From Phenylobacterium sp. (GTDB taxonomy: Bacteria > Pseudomonadota > Alphaproteobacteria > Caulobacterales > Caulobacteraceae): a DNA stretch of 45,631 nt. The stretch covers positions 1 to 45,631 of the forward strand of contig NZ_JAUSLW010000186.1 in assembly GCF_030645195.1 (NCBI RefSeq), written 5' to 3'. This document shows, one piece after another, positions 16,640-23,337 of the stretch (position 1 is the stretch's first letter; each line of letters begins with the position of its first letter). Made by a program: the position numbers and the translations under genes. The notes under the pieces are model-generated. The model was not told the origin of the DNA, ran no database searches, and saw only the letters and a program-made list of their open reading frames with translations.

Positions 16640-16760
16640 TTTTCTTGGGAACACTCTTCGGGCCCGCGAATTGATAAGGGGCGACGGCAAATCGCCCCCC
16701 CGACTTGAGCCGTCGCCCTGGCCCCGGGCTCCCTCACAGGAGCGCCGGGGCTTTCTCTTT
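16640..16760 (+). ncRNA. Candidate small RNA with intrinsic terminator (unit 1)
   Basis: No credible reading frame exists here. A perfect 10-bp stem pairs GGGCGACGGC (16679-16688) with GCCGTCGCCC (16709-16718). Next comes a strong terminator hairpin: 16721-16732 pairs with 16739-16751 (one bulged G), followed by TTTCTCTTT. The terminator points along the plus strand, where no gene ends. The 5' limit is a guess. It is divergent from the amidase start, so it could also be a leader-associated transcript. Confidence 0.4.
16721..16760 (+). terminator. Intrinsic terminator of unit 1
   Basis: The stem GCCCCGG/CCGGGGC plus GCTCC/GGAGC has a 6-base loop and a following T-rich tract (TTTCTCTTT, 16752-16760). 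This is a classic Rho-independent design on the plus strand. Confidence 0.7.
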
Positions 16761-16799
16761 CCCCTGCGACGCCAGACCAGTTTGCGGTCGGCCCGAGTC

Positions 16800-16909
16800 T
16801 TGGGCATAACCCGGTCAGGTTTTTGGAGACTGGCGCTCGGTGAGCGACGGTTGACCTGTCGGGGGACAGGTGTTGGCGCTTCCGGCTTGGCCGGGAGCGC
16901 CTTTTCCTT
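16800..16909 (+). ncRNA. Candidate small RNA with intrinsic terminator (unit 2)
   Basis: A second non-coding unit directly after the first. The hairpin ACCTGTC (16854-16860) pairs with GACAGGT (16865-16871). It is followed by the terminator GGCGCT (16875-16880) with AGCGCC (16896-16901) and inner CCGGC/GCCGG, then TTTTCCTT (16902-16909). A possible -10-like CATAAC is at 16805. Neither unit matches an RNA family I can recall, including 4.5S RNA. The 5' boundary is uncertain. Confidence 0.4.
16875..16909 (+). terminator. Intrinsic terminator of unit 2
   Basis: An 11-12 bp GC-rich stem with a TTG loop (16887-16889), directly followed by TTTTCCTT on the plus strand. No plus-strand coding gene precedes it. 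Confidence 0.7.
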
Positions 16910-16914
16910 GGCCG

Positions 16915-17031
16915 CTAGAGCCTGTCCGTTTCAGGTGGACTCGCCTGAAACGGATGAACAGGCTCGTCCTCTTAAGTTTAGAGCGTGACGGGCGCCTGAA
17001 CCGGCAGCCACTTCAGGCTGTCACGCTCTAG
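16915..17031. repeat. CTAG-bounded two-hairpin repeat, copy 2
   Basis: A 117-bp element from CTAGAGC to GCTCTAG. Hairpin one: GAGCCTGT (16918-16925) with ACAGGCTC (16958-16965), and inside it CCGTTTCAGG (16926-16935) with CCTGAAACGG (16944-16953). Hairpin two: TAGAGCGTGAC (16979-16989) with GTCACGCTCTA (17020-17030). The TAG stop of the minus-strand SRPBCC gene lies in its right end. Confidence 0.75.
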
Positions 17032-17540
17032 TAGTCGACCTTCACGCCCACGACGTCGCGATAGGCGTCGCGGGTGGCCTTGAAGGCCTCGAAGGGGAAC
17101 TTGATGGGGACCCCGGCCAGGGCGCAGGCCAGCATCTCCAGGTGCGCCGCCCAGCCGGCCGCCGAGCGCCCGGCGTCCTCCTCCGGCGGCAGCTTCAGGG
17201 TCAGGGTCAGGTCGACGGCCTCGCCGCGGGGGGCGATCTCCCAGCGGACGGGCCGCTGAGGCTCGCCGGGGCCGCTCCAGGAATATTCCAGCAGGCGGCC
17301 GGGCTCCACGGCGCTGACCGTCGAGTCGACGACGACCCCGCTGTCGCCGAAGTCCAGGCGCACCGCGCCGCCGGGCCGCAACTCGATCGTCCCAGGGGCC
17401 AACCACTGCGGGAGGCTCTCCGGCGCGGTCAGGGCGGCCCATACCGCCTGGGGATCGGCCGCGATCTCGCGGCTCAGGGTCGCCACCACCATCGGGCCCT
17501 CGCGGGAGAAGGTCGCGGGGCCAAGTTGAGCGTCTGACAT
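17028..17540 (-). CDS. SRPBCC family protein (AHSA1/START-like)
   Basis: A 170-aa helix-grip protein. The N-terminal strand and helix VATLSREIAADPQAVWAALTAPE (core REIAADPQAVWAAL) is followed by LPQWLAPG and alternating strands, and then the closing helix AGWAAHLEMLACALAG. This is the pattern of the activator-of-Hsp90-ATPase-1/START superfamily. Such proteins bind a hydrophobic ligand in a central cavity; the ligand here is unknown. A perfect AGGAGGTGA ribosome-binding site precedes the ATG. The stop is inside repeat copy 2. Confidence 0.9.
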   Translation of the reverse strand: MSDAQLGPATFSREGPMVVATLSREIAADPQAVWAALTAPESLPQWLAPGTIELRPGGAVRLDFGDSGVVVDSTVSAVEPGRLLEYSWSGPGEPQRPVRWEIAPRGEAVDLTLTLKLPPEEDAGRSAAGWAAHLEMLACALAGVPIKFPFEAFKATRDAYRDVVGVKVDY

Positions 17541-17688
17541 GGGTCACCTCCTAGGCCCAACCCTAGGGGAGCGCGCGGCAAGGCTCGTTGACCCACGTCA
17601 AACCCCTCCCAGGCGGAAGCGGTTGCCCCCCGCGCCGCGAAGCAGCTAAGGAATGGCGACCCGGCCCCAGCCCCGGGCCACGACAGAC

Positions 17689-17764
17689 GCCGGATTAGCT
17701 CAGCTGGTAGAGCAGCGGTTTTGTAAACCGAAGGTCACGGGTTCGAGTCCTGTATCCGGCACCA
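17689..17764 (+). tRNA. tRNA-Thr (anticodon TGT)
   Basis: A full cloverleaf. The acceptor stem GCCGGAT/ATCCGGC is 7 bp. The D-arm is GCTCAGCTGGTAGAGC, the anticodon loop TTTGTAA has TGT at the centre, and the T-arm is ACGGG-TTCGAGT-CCTGT. Discriminator A is at 17761 and CCA is encoded at 17762-17764. The top pair of the anticodon stem is a G-A mismatch. The T-arm and 3' end are copied in tandem immediately downstream. Confidence 0.95.
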
Positions 17765-17789
17765 ATTCAGGTCCTGTATCCGGCGCCAA
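17742..17789 (+). repeat. Tandem duplication of the tRNA-Thr 3' end
   Basis: The 24 bases 17742-17765 (T-loop to CCA plus one A) recur directly adjacent at 17766-17789 with 21 of 24 identical. GTCCTGTATCCGGC is conserved in both units; the second reads GCCAA where the tRNA has ACCAA. This kind of duplicated tRNA end can be the trace of site-specific integration (att site) or simple slippage. Confidence 0.8.
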
Positions 17790-17869
17790 ACTGCGCCTCC
17801 TCGTCGCATTCCGCCGGGAAACGGCGAAGCTTAGAAAAATTTAGCATCCTTGGCCTATGAGCTAGGCCC

Positions 17870-18208
17870 ATGTCTGAAGCCGCCTGGATCGATCGTCGTA
17901 TAGAACCCCGCGCCCCCGTCAGCGATCGGGTGAGGGTCTTCTATGGTCCCAACCTCGGATCCTGGTGGGACGCCACGATGCGCGACGTCAGCGCCAGCGG
18001 GTTGAAGCTGGAGATTCCGGCCCTGGTGCCCCTGCCCAAGGCGCTGACCGTGCTGCACGTTCCGGACGGCCAAGTGTTCATCGTGCGGGCCAAGTGGCGC
18101 AATCACGACATGGTGGGCTGCAAGATCAACCAGAAGCACAGCCTGGAAACCGAGACCGACCCCGCCTTCGCCCAGATCAAGGCCGCTTGGCTGTCGCTGA
18201 AGACCTAG
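17870..18208 (+). CDS. PilZ domain protein
   Basis: A 112-aa single-domain protein with the two cyclic-di-GMP contacts of PilZ: an RxxxR-type box, RRIEPR (residues 9-14), and DVSASGLKL (D/NxSxxG, ~39-47). It probably acts as a cyclic-di-GMP receptor that alters motility, envelope or enzyme partners. No second domain is present. The short C-terminal helix is PAFAQIKAAWLSL. It converges with the 62-aa gene 9 bases away. An AGACCT/AGGTCT inverted repeat between the stops may terminate both. Confidence 0.88.
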   Translation: MSEAAWIDRRIEPRAPVSDRVRVFYGPNLGSWWDATMRDVSASGLKLEIPALVPLPKALTVLHVPDGQVFIVRAKWRNHDMVGCKINQKHSLETETDPAFAQIKAAWLSLKT

Positions 18209-18217
18209 CCTCCAGGT

Positions 18218-18406
18218 CTAGGCGACGCCCTTCGCGTCGTGGGCGCCCGGCCGCTCGGAGTTCTCGCACGGATAGGCGCTGAGCGGCTTGAGCCGTTCCT
18301 CCGCCAGCAGTTGTTCGATGACGCGGCGTTGGTCGGGCTCGCGTTCCGACATCAGCAGCCGCTCGAAGTGGGTGATATTGAGGGCTCGTAAGACCTCGGG
18401 CGCCAA
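18218..18406 (-). CDS. Small hypothetical protein (62 aa), TTG start
   Basis: The frame is open back to 18478, but AGGAGG lies 5 bases before a TTG at 18406, which marks the start (MAPEVLRALNITHFERLL). The product is two amphipathic helices, including RRVIEQLLAEERLKPL, and a polar tail. This resembles small alphaproteobacterial proteins of the pattern HFxxLLxxExDxxRRxxxxxLLAEE. The function is unknown. It is cytoplasmic by composition. Confidence 0.6.
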   Translation of the reverse strand: MAPEVLRALNITHFERLLMSEREPDQRRVIEQLLAEERLKPLSAYPCENSERPGAHDAKGVA

Positions 18407-18561
18407 TGGAACCTCCTGTCCGACAGAGATGGTGGAGAACGGGAGCTTGCGCCTGGATCGTGTGCTTGTCACGAACAAGGATTCAACCGCCGGGCGATTT
18501 GTCGCGCGTTCGAGTCAGGCGCCCCCTGTCGGTTTCCCGAAGATGGCGATAGGCACGGGCC

Positions 18562-19029
18562 ATGACGCACAAGCCCATCGAGATCTTCATCGACGCCGAC
18601 GCCTGCCCGGTGAAGGACGAGATCTACAAGGTCGCCCAGCGCTACGGCCTGAAGACCTGGGTGGTCTCCAACGCCTTCATGATGATCCCCAAGTCCCCGA
18701 TGATCGCGCGGGTGATCGTCGACGCCGGCCCCGACGTGGCCGACGACTGGATCGCCGAGCACGTGGCCCCCGGCGACGTGGTGGTGACCAACGACATCCC
18801 GCTGGCCGAGCGCGTGCTGCAGGCCCACGGCCACGCGGTGACCCCCAACGGCAAGCCCTTCACCGCCGACTCCATCGGCCAGGCCATCGCCAACCGGGCC
18901 CTGATGGAGCAGCTGCGCTCCACCGGCGACATCCTGGGAGGCCCCAAGCCCTTCGACCGCAACGACCGGTCGCGCTTCCTGCAGGCCCTGGACGAGATCA
19001 TCCAGAAGGAGCGGCGCAAACGGGGTTGA
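18562..19029 (+). CDS. YaiI/YqxD family protein (UPF0178, DUF188)
   Basis: A 155-aa protein that starts with the family signature IFIDADACPVKDEIYKVA (~8-25). It continues with VSNAFM, WIAEHVAPGDVVVTNDIPLA and a basic tail RSRFLQALDEIIQKERRKR. It is related to PIN/NYN-like nuclease folds with conserved acidic residues (Asp11, Asp13), but activity has not been established for the family. ATG 18562 has only a weak ribosome-binding site. It is followed by the cytochrome gene after 62 bases. Confidence 0.92.
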   Translation: MTHKPIEIFIDADACPVKDEIYKVAQRYGLKTWVVSNAFMMIPKSPMIARVIVDAGPDVADDWIAEHVAPGDVVVTNDIPLAERVLQAHGHAVTPNGKPFTADSIGQAIANRALMEQLRSTGDILGGPKPFDRNDRSRFLQALDEIIQKERRKRG

Positions 19030-19091
19030 GGCGCTTGCCAAAGGTGCGGCTTCGAGTAGCTTGCCGGCCGCCCTGATAGGAGAGATTTCCC

Positions 19092-19622
19092 ATGCGCCGC
19101 CTCGCCCTGACGCTCGTCGCCACCGTTTGCCTCGCCGGCCTGTCGGCCTGCGGCAAGACCGCCGAGAAGGGCGAGAAGAGCGAGGAACACGCCGAGGCCG
19201 CCGCGCCGGCCGCCGCCGTGGCCGAGCCCAGCGACGAGGAGAAGCACGAGCTGCTGGAGAGCCTGCCGGCCCCCTACAACACCGGCGACCTGGCCAACGG
19301 CAAGAAGGTGTTCGCCGTCTGCAAGTCCTGCCACACCATCGTGCCCGGCGGCGCCAACATGACCGGCCCGAACCTCTACGGCATGTTCGGCCGCAAGCCG
19401 GGCTCGGCGCCGGACTTCAACTATTCCGACGCCGTGAAGGCCGCGGCCTTCACCTGGGACGCCGATCACCTGGACCAGTGGCTCACCAGCCCCAAGACCT
19501 TCATGCCCGGCACCAAGATGACCTTCATCGGCGTCAAGGACGCCAAGGACCGGGTCGACCTGATCGCCTATCTGAAGGTCGAGACGGGCTACAAGGCCCA
19601 CGAGGAAGGCGAGTCGCACTAG
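19092..19622 (+). CDS. c-type cytochrome lipoprotein (class I)
   Basis: A 176-aa exported monohaem cytochrome. The signal ends in a lipobox LSAC (Cys20), then comes an Ala/Glu-rich linker (~25-55). The haem attachment motif is CKSCH (Cys77, Cys80, His81), and the axial Met lies in FMPGTKM. The body resembles mitochondrial-type cytochrome c (NMTGPNLYGMFGRKPG). It likely carries electrons between respiratory complexes while tethered to the membrane. Its TAG stop is formed by the CTAG that opens repeat copy 3. Confidence 0.93.
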   Translation: MRRLALTLVATVCLAGLSACGKTAEKGEKSEEHAEAAAPAAAVAEPSDEEKHELLESLPAPYNTGDLANGKKVFAVCKSCHTIVPGGANMTGPNLYGMFGRKPGSAPDFNYSDAVKAAAFTWDADHLDQWLTSPKTFMPGTKMTFIGVKDAKDRVDLIAYLKVETGYKAHEEGESH

Positions 19623-19735
19623 ACCCTGACCGTTTCAGATGGACCCATCTGAAACGGAAAGAAGGGTCTAGATTCAAAATATTGGAGCACGTCGGACGGC
19701 GGAACCGGTATCCACTTCCGCCTGACGCGCTCTAA
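19619..19735. repeat. CTAG-bounded two-hairpin repeat, copy 3
   Basis: A 117-bp element from CTAGACC to GCTCTAA. Hairpin one: TAGACCC (19620-19626) with GGGTCTA (19664-19670), and inside it CCGTTTCAGATGG (19630-19642) with CCATCTGAAACGG (19645-19657). Hairpin two: GAGCACGTC (19685-19693) with GACGCGCTC (19724-19732, one mismatch), and GGCGGAA with TTCCGCC. The right end has lost the terminal G of CTAG. Confidence 0.72.
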
Positions 19736-20103
19736 CCCGCATTGCGATCATGGCCTGGGATCGTCTCGATCCCAGGCCGTCGTGAGCGCCCGCCGCCACC
19801 CCAGGGCGGCCCGCCTCAACCCCACATAACAGGTTGGCTCGGAAAACGTGTGGTGACGCCTGGGCAACCTTGACGCGCATCTCAGGCGCCGTCACCATAT
19901 TGGGGTCGGGTCTGGTCGAGCATCTCAGCCGCGACATTCTATCCCGCCCGTCTCCCCCCTGGTGAGGGCGGGTCTAGGGGCATGGCCTTCCCCGCTAGGG
20001 CCATGCCGGCGCCGGCTGTGCGACGCCCCCGTCGCCGCCGGCGCAACCATCCCATCTACGCAACTCCCTCCTCGCCTCGGCGGGGAGGGCTCTTGCGGGG
20101 ATC
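19736..20103. other. Non-coding stretch with several hairpins
   Basis: No plausible gene. Perfect inverted repeats are GGCCTGGGATCG (19752-19763) with CGATCCCAGGCC (19767-19778); CCCGCCC (19943-19949) with GGGCGGG (19966-19972); GGCATGGCC (19979-19987) with GGCCATGCC (19999-20007); and CCCTCCTCGCC with GGCGGGGAGGG near 20066-20089 (one wobble). The last ones follow the RND permease stop on the minus strand and may end that transcript. Confidence 0.5.
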
Positions 20104-23100
20104 CTACTCGGCGGCGTTGGCCGCGCGGGTCTGCTCGGCCTCCTCGAAGGCCTCGATGCGGCGGGAGGTGGCCAGGGGCGATTTCGTGAAGCGCGCCAGC
20201 AGGTTGTAGAAGATCGGCACGACGAACAGGGTCAGCAGGGTCGTGAAGATGGCCCCGAAGAAGATCACCACCCCGATGGTCTTGCGGCTCTCGCCCCCGG
20301 CCCCGCCCCAGACGATCAGCGGGATGGCGCCGGCCGCCGCGGAGATCGAGGTCATGATGATCGGCCGCAGGCGAAGCGAGGCGCTCTCGATCACCGCCTC
20401 GCGGATCGACAGGCCGTCGTCCCGCAGCTGGTTGGCGAACTCCACGATGAGGATGCCGTTCTTGGCGGCGATCCCCACCAGGATGATCAGCCCGATCTGG
20501 CTGTAGGTGTTGATCGTCGAGCCCGAGATCAGCAGGCCGAACAGGCCCCCCAGCACGGCGACCGGCACGGTCAGCATGATCACCGCCGGGTGGATCCAGC
20601 TCTCGAACTGGGCGGCCAGCACCAGGAAGACCAGCAGCAGGGCCATGCCGAAGGCCAGGCCCACGGCGCCGCCCGCCTCGAGGTAGTCGCGGGCCGCGCC
20701 GCCCCACTTCACCGTGGTGCCGGGGTGCTTGGCGACCTCGGCCTGCAGGAAGGTCACCGCCTCGCCCACCGTGTAGCCGGGGTTGAGCTGGACGCTCAGG
20801 GTGATAGCCCGCAGGCGGTCGACACGGGACCGGTCGGGGGTGTCGCCGCGCACATGGGTGGTGACCACCGAGGACAGCGGAATGGTGGCCCCGGAATTGG
20901 TCCGCACATAGAGGCTGGCCAGGTCGCTCTCGTTCTGGCGGTTGGCGCGGTCGGTCTGCAGGATGACGTCGTATTCCTGGCCGTCGCGGATGTAGGTGGT
21001 GACCTTGCGCGAGCCGAACATGGTCTCAAGCGCTCGGCCCACGGACTGGGCCGAGACCCCGAGGCTGGCGGCCTTGTCGCGGTCCAGGTCCACCAGCAGG
21101 CGCGGCGAGGTGGGCTCATAGTCCAGGCGCGGCCGGGCCATGCCGGGATTGGCCTGGACGGCGGTCATCAGCGGCCGGATGGCGCGCTCGATCTCCGGAT
21201 ATTCGTTGCCCACCACGATGACGTCGACATTGCCGCCGCCGCCCCCTGGGCCGCCGCCACGCTGCAGGCTCGGCCGCACCGAGGCGATGGCGCGGATGGC
21301 GGTGATCTTGGCGAAGTCCTTGTTGAGCTGGGCGGCCAGGTCCTGGGAGCTGATCTTGTGCTTGGCGTCGTCCGGCAGGGACGCGTTGGCGTTGCCGGTG
21401 TTGAACTGGTTCTGGCCGAAGCGCGGGACGCCCAGGGTGTAGCGGGTGATGGTCCCGTCCTTCAGCAGGGCCTGGAGGCGGGCCTCCACCTGCTGGGCGG
21501 CCGGCAGGGTGTAGTCGTAGCCGGCGCCTTCGGGGCCCTGGAGGTTGATGTCCACGCGGCCGCGGTCCTCGTTGGGGACCAGCTCGCGCGGCAGGCTGTT
21601 GAAGAGGGCGAAGGCCAGGCCCGCCAGCACCAGCACCAGGGCCACGGCGGAGACGGAGGCCGCGCGGCGGCCCAGCAAGGCGTCGAGGGAGGCGTGGTAG
21701 GAGTTGCGCAGCTTGCCCATGCCGGAGTCGACATGGCGGGCGATGAAGCCCTCGCCCCTGGCCGGGCGCAGCAGCTTCGACGCCAGCATCGGCGAGAGGC
21801 TCAGGGCCAGCAGGGCCGAGAAGGCCACCGCCGCGGTGATGGCCACGGCCAGCTCGACGAACAGCTTGCCGATATAGCCCGGCAGGAACATCAGCGGTGC
21901 GAACACCGAGATCAGCACGATGGTGGTGGCCACCACGGCGAAGAACACCTGGCGGGCGCCGCGCTGGGCGGCAACCACCGGGGGTTCGCCCTCGTCCACG
22001 CGGCGCTGGATGTTCTCCACCACCACGATGGCGTCATCCACCACCAGGCCGATGGCCAGGACCAGGGCCAGCAGGGTCAGCAGGTTGATGGAGAAGCCCA
22101 GGGGGGCGAGCACGATGAAGGTCGAGAGGATACAGATCGGGGCCACCACCGAGGGGATGATGGCGGCGCGCCAGGTGCCCAGGAAGACGAAGTTCACCAG
22201 GGCCACCAGGGCCAGCGAGATCGCCATGGTGATCCAGACCTCCTGGATCGCGTGCTTGGTGAAGACGGTGAAGTCCACCGCGATCTCCAGCTTGGTGCCG
22301 GGCGGCAGGGACTTGTTGATCTCCGGCAGCTGGTCGGCGACCCCCTTGGAGATCTCCAGGTCGTTGGCCTGGCTCTGCCGGGTGATGGCGATGCCGACCA
22401 TGTCGCGGCCATTGGAGCGGAAGGTGCGACGGCGCTCGTCGGCCCCCTCCTCGATGCGGGCGATGTCCCCCAGGCGGGTGACATAGGCGTTGGAGCCGGC
22501 GTCGCTGGCTGAGGCCACGCCAGAGGCGGCGGCGGAGGACCCCAAGGCCCCGCTCTCGCCCGCCACGCTGCCGGAGGCGGTCGCCGCGGTCCGCGAGGCG
22601 GTCACCGGCAGTTCGCGGAACTGCTCGGGGGTGGAATAGCCGCGGGCGACGCGGATGGTGAAGTCCTTGGCGGGGGCCTCCAGGGCGCCGGCCGGCAGCT
22701 CCAGGTTCTGGGCGTTCAGCGCGGTCTCGACGTCGTCGACGGTGATGCCGCGCGAGGCCATGGCCTGGGGGTCGAGCCAGATGCGCATGGAATAGAGCTG
22801 GCTGCCGCCGAGGTTCACCTGGGCGACGCCGGGAATGGTGGAGATCCGCTCCACCAGATAGCGGTTGGCGTAGTCCGACAGCTGCAGCCGGTTCAGCTTG
22901 GTGGAAGAGAACGCCAGGAACATGATCGGCGAGGCGTCGGCGTTGGCCTTGGCGATCTGCGGCGGGTCGGCCTGCTGCGGCAGCTGGGAGGTCACCCGGC
23001 TGACGGCGTCGCGCACGTCGTTGGCCGCGGTGTCGAGGTCGCGGTCCAGGGCGAAGGAGACGCTGATGCGCGAGGTGCCGTCCCGCGAGGAGGAATTGAC

Positions 23101-23337
23101 CCGGTCGATGCCCTGGATGCCGGCCACCTGGCGCTCGATCACCTCGGTGATCCGCTCCTCCACCACCTCGGCCGAGGCGCCGCGATAGGTGGTGCTGACC
23201 GAGACCACCGGCGGGTCGACGCTGGGCAGCTCGCGGACCGACAGCGAAGTGAAGCAGGCCAGGCCCACCACGCACAGGATGATCGCCGCCACCGCGGCGA
23301 GCACCGGGCGGCGGACGGAAATGTCGGACAGCATCAT
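20104..23337 (-). CDS. RND efflux transporter permease (HAE1/AcrB-like)
   Basis: The inner-membrane proton antiporter of a tripartite efflux pump, 1077 aa, slightly longer than typical. It shows the N-terminal helix start SDISVRRPVLAAV, the porter motif VDPPVVSVSTTYRGAS, the TM4 acidic pair in GLVVDDAIVVVENIQRR (proton relay), and the C-terminal repeat IVEFANQLR. Cargo is unknown. An unusual Ala/Ser/Gly-rich insert (~residues 247-284) sits in the first porter region, and a glycine run (GGGPGGGGG) in the second half. It overlaps the adaptor gene by 4 bases. No outer-membrane factor or regulator gene is adjacent. Confidence 0.95.
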   Translation of the reverse strand: MMLSDISVRRPVLAAVAAIILCVVGLACFTSLSVRELPSVDPPVVSVSTTYRGASAEVVEERITEVIERQVAGIQGIDRVNSSSRDGTSRISVSFALDRDLDTAANDVRDAVSRVTSQLPQQADPPQIAKANADASPIMFLAFSSTKLNRLQLSDYANRYLVERISTIPGVAQVNLGGSQLYSMRIWLDPQAMASRGITVDDVETALNAQNLELPAGALEAPAKDFTIRVARGYSTPEQFRELPVTASRTAATASGSVAGESGALGSSAAASGVASASDAGSNAYVTRLGDIARIEEGADERRRTFRSNGRDMVGIAITRQSQANDLEISKGVADQLPEINKSLPPGTKLEIAVDFTVFTKHAIQEVWITMAISLALVALVNFVFLGTWRAAIIPSVVAPICILSTFIVLAPLGFSINLLTLLALVLAIGLVVDDAIVVVENIQRRVDEGEPPVVAAQRGARQVFFAVVATTIVLISVFAPLMFLPGYIGKLFVELAVAITAAVAFSALLALSLSPMLASKLLRPARGEGFIARHVDSGMGKLRNSYHASLDALLGRRAASVSAVALVLVLAGLAFALFNSLPRELVPNEDRGRVDINLQGPEGAGYDYTLPAAQQVEARLQALLKDGTITRYTLGVPRFGQNQFNTGNANASLPDDAKHKISSQDLAAQLNKDFAKITAIRAIASVRPSLQRGGGPGGGGGNVDVIVVGNEYPEIERAIRPLMTAVQANPGMARPRLDYEPTSPRLLVDLDRDKAASLGVSAQSVGRALETMFGSRKVTTYIRDGQEYDVILQTDRANRQNESDLASLYVRTNSGATIPLSSVVTTHVRGDTPDRSRVDRLRAITLSVQLNPGYTVGEAVTFLQAEVAKHPGTTVKWGGAARDYLEAGGAVGLAFGMALLLVFLVLAAQFESWIHPAVIMLTVPVAVLGGLFGLLISGSTINTYSQIGLIILVGIAAKNGILIVEFANQLRDDGLSIREAVIESASLRLRPIIMTSISAAAGAIPLIVWGGAGGESRKTIGVVIFFGAIFTTLLTLFVVPIFYNLLARFTKSPLATSRRIEAFEEAEQTRAANAAE

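Noticed and set aside
16800..16909. Signal recognition particle 4.5S RNA or 6S RNA
   Set aside because: The conserved apical loop of 4.5S RNA and the long bulged stem of 6S RNA are not visible.
16578..16988. 136-codon plus-strand frame in the amidase-SRPBCC gap
   Set aside because: Runs through two intrinsic terminators and the repeat, with low-complexity composition; better explained as non-coding.
17742..17789. Second tRNA or tRNA fragment gene
   Set aside because: Only the T-arm and acceptor 3' half recur; no D-arm or anticodon arm follows.
19674..19937. 87-codon minus-strand frame
   Set aside because: Covers the right half of repeat copy 3 and a long hairpin; no ribosome-binding site and no protein-like pattern.
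20590..22512. 640-codon plus-strand frame antisense to the RND permease
   Set aside because: Gly/Gln/His/Asp-rich shadow of a fully recognisable permease gene.
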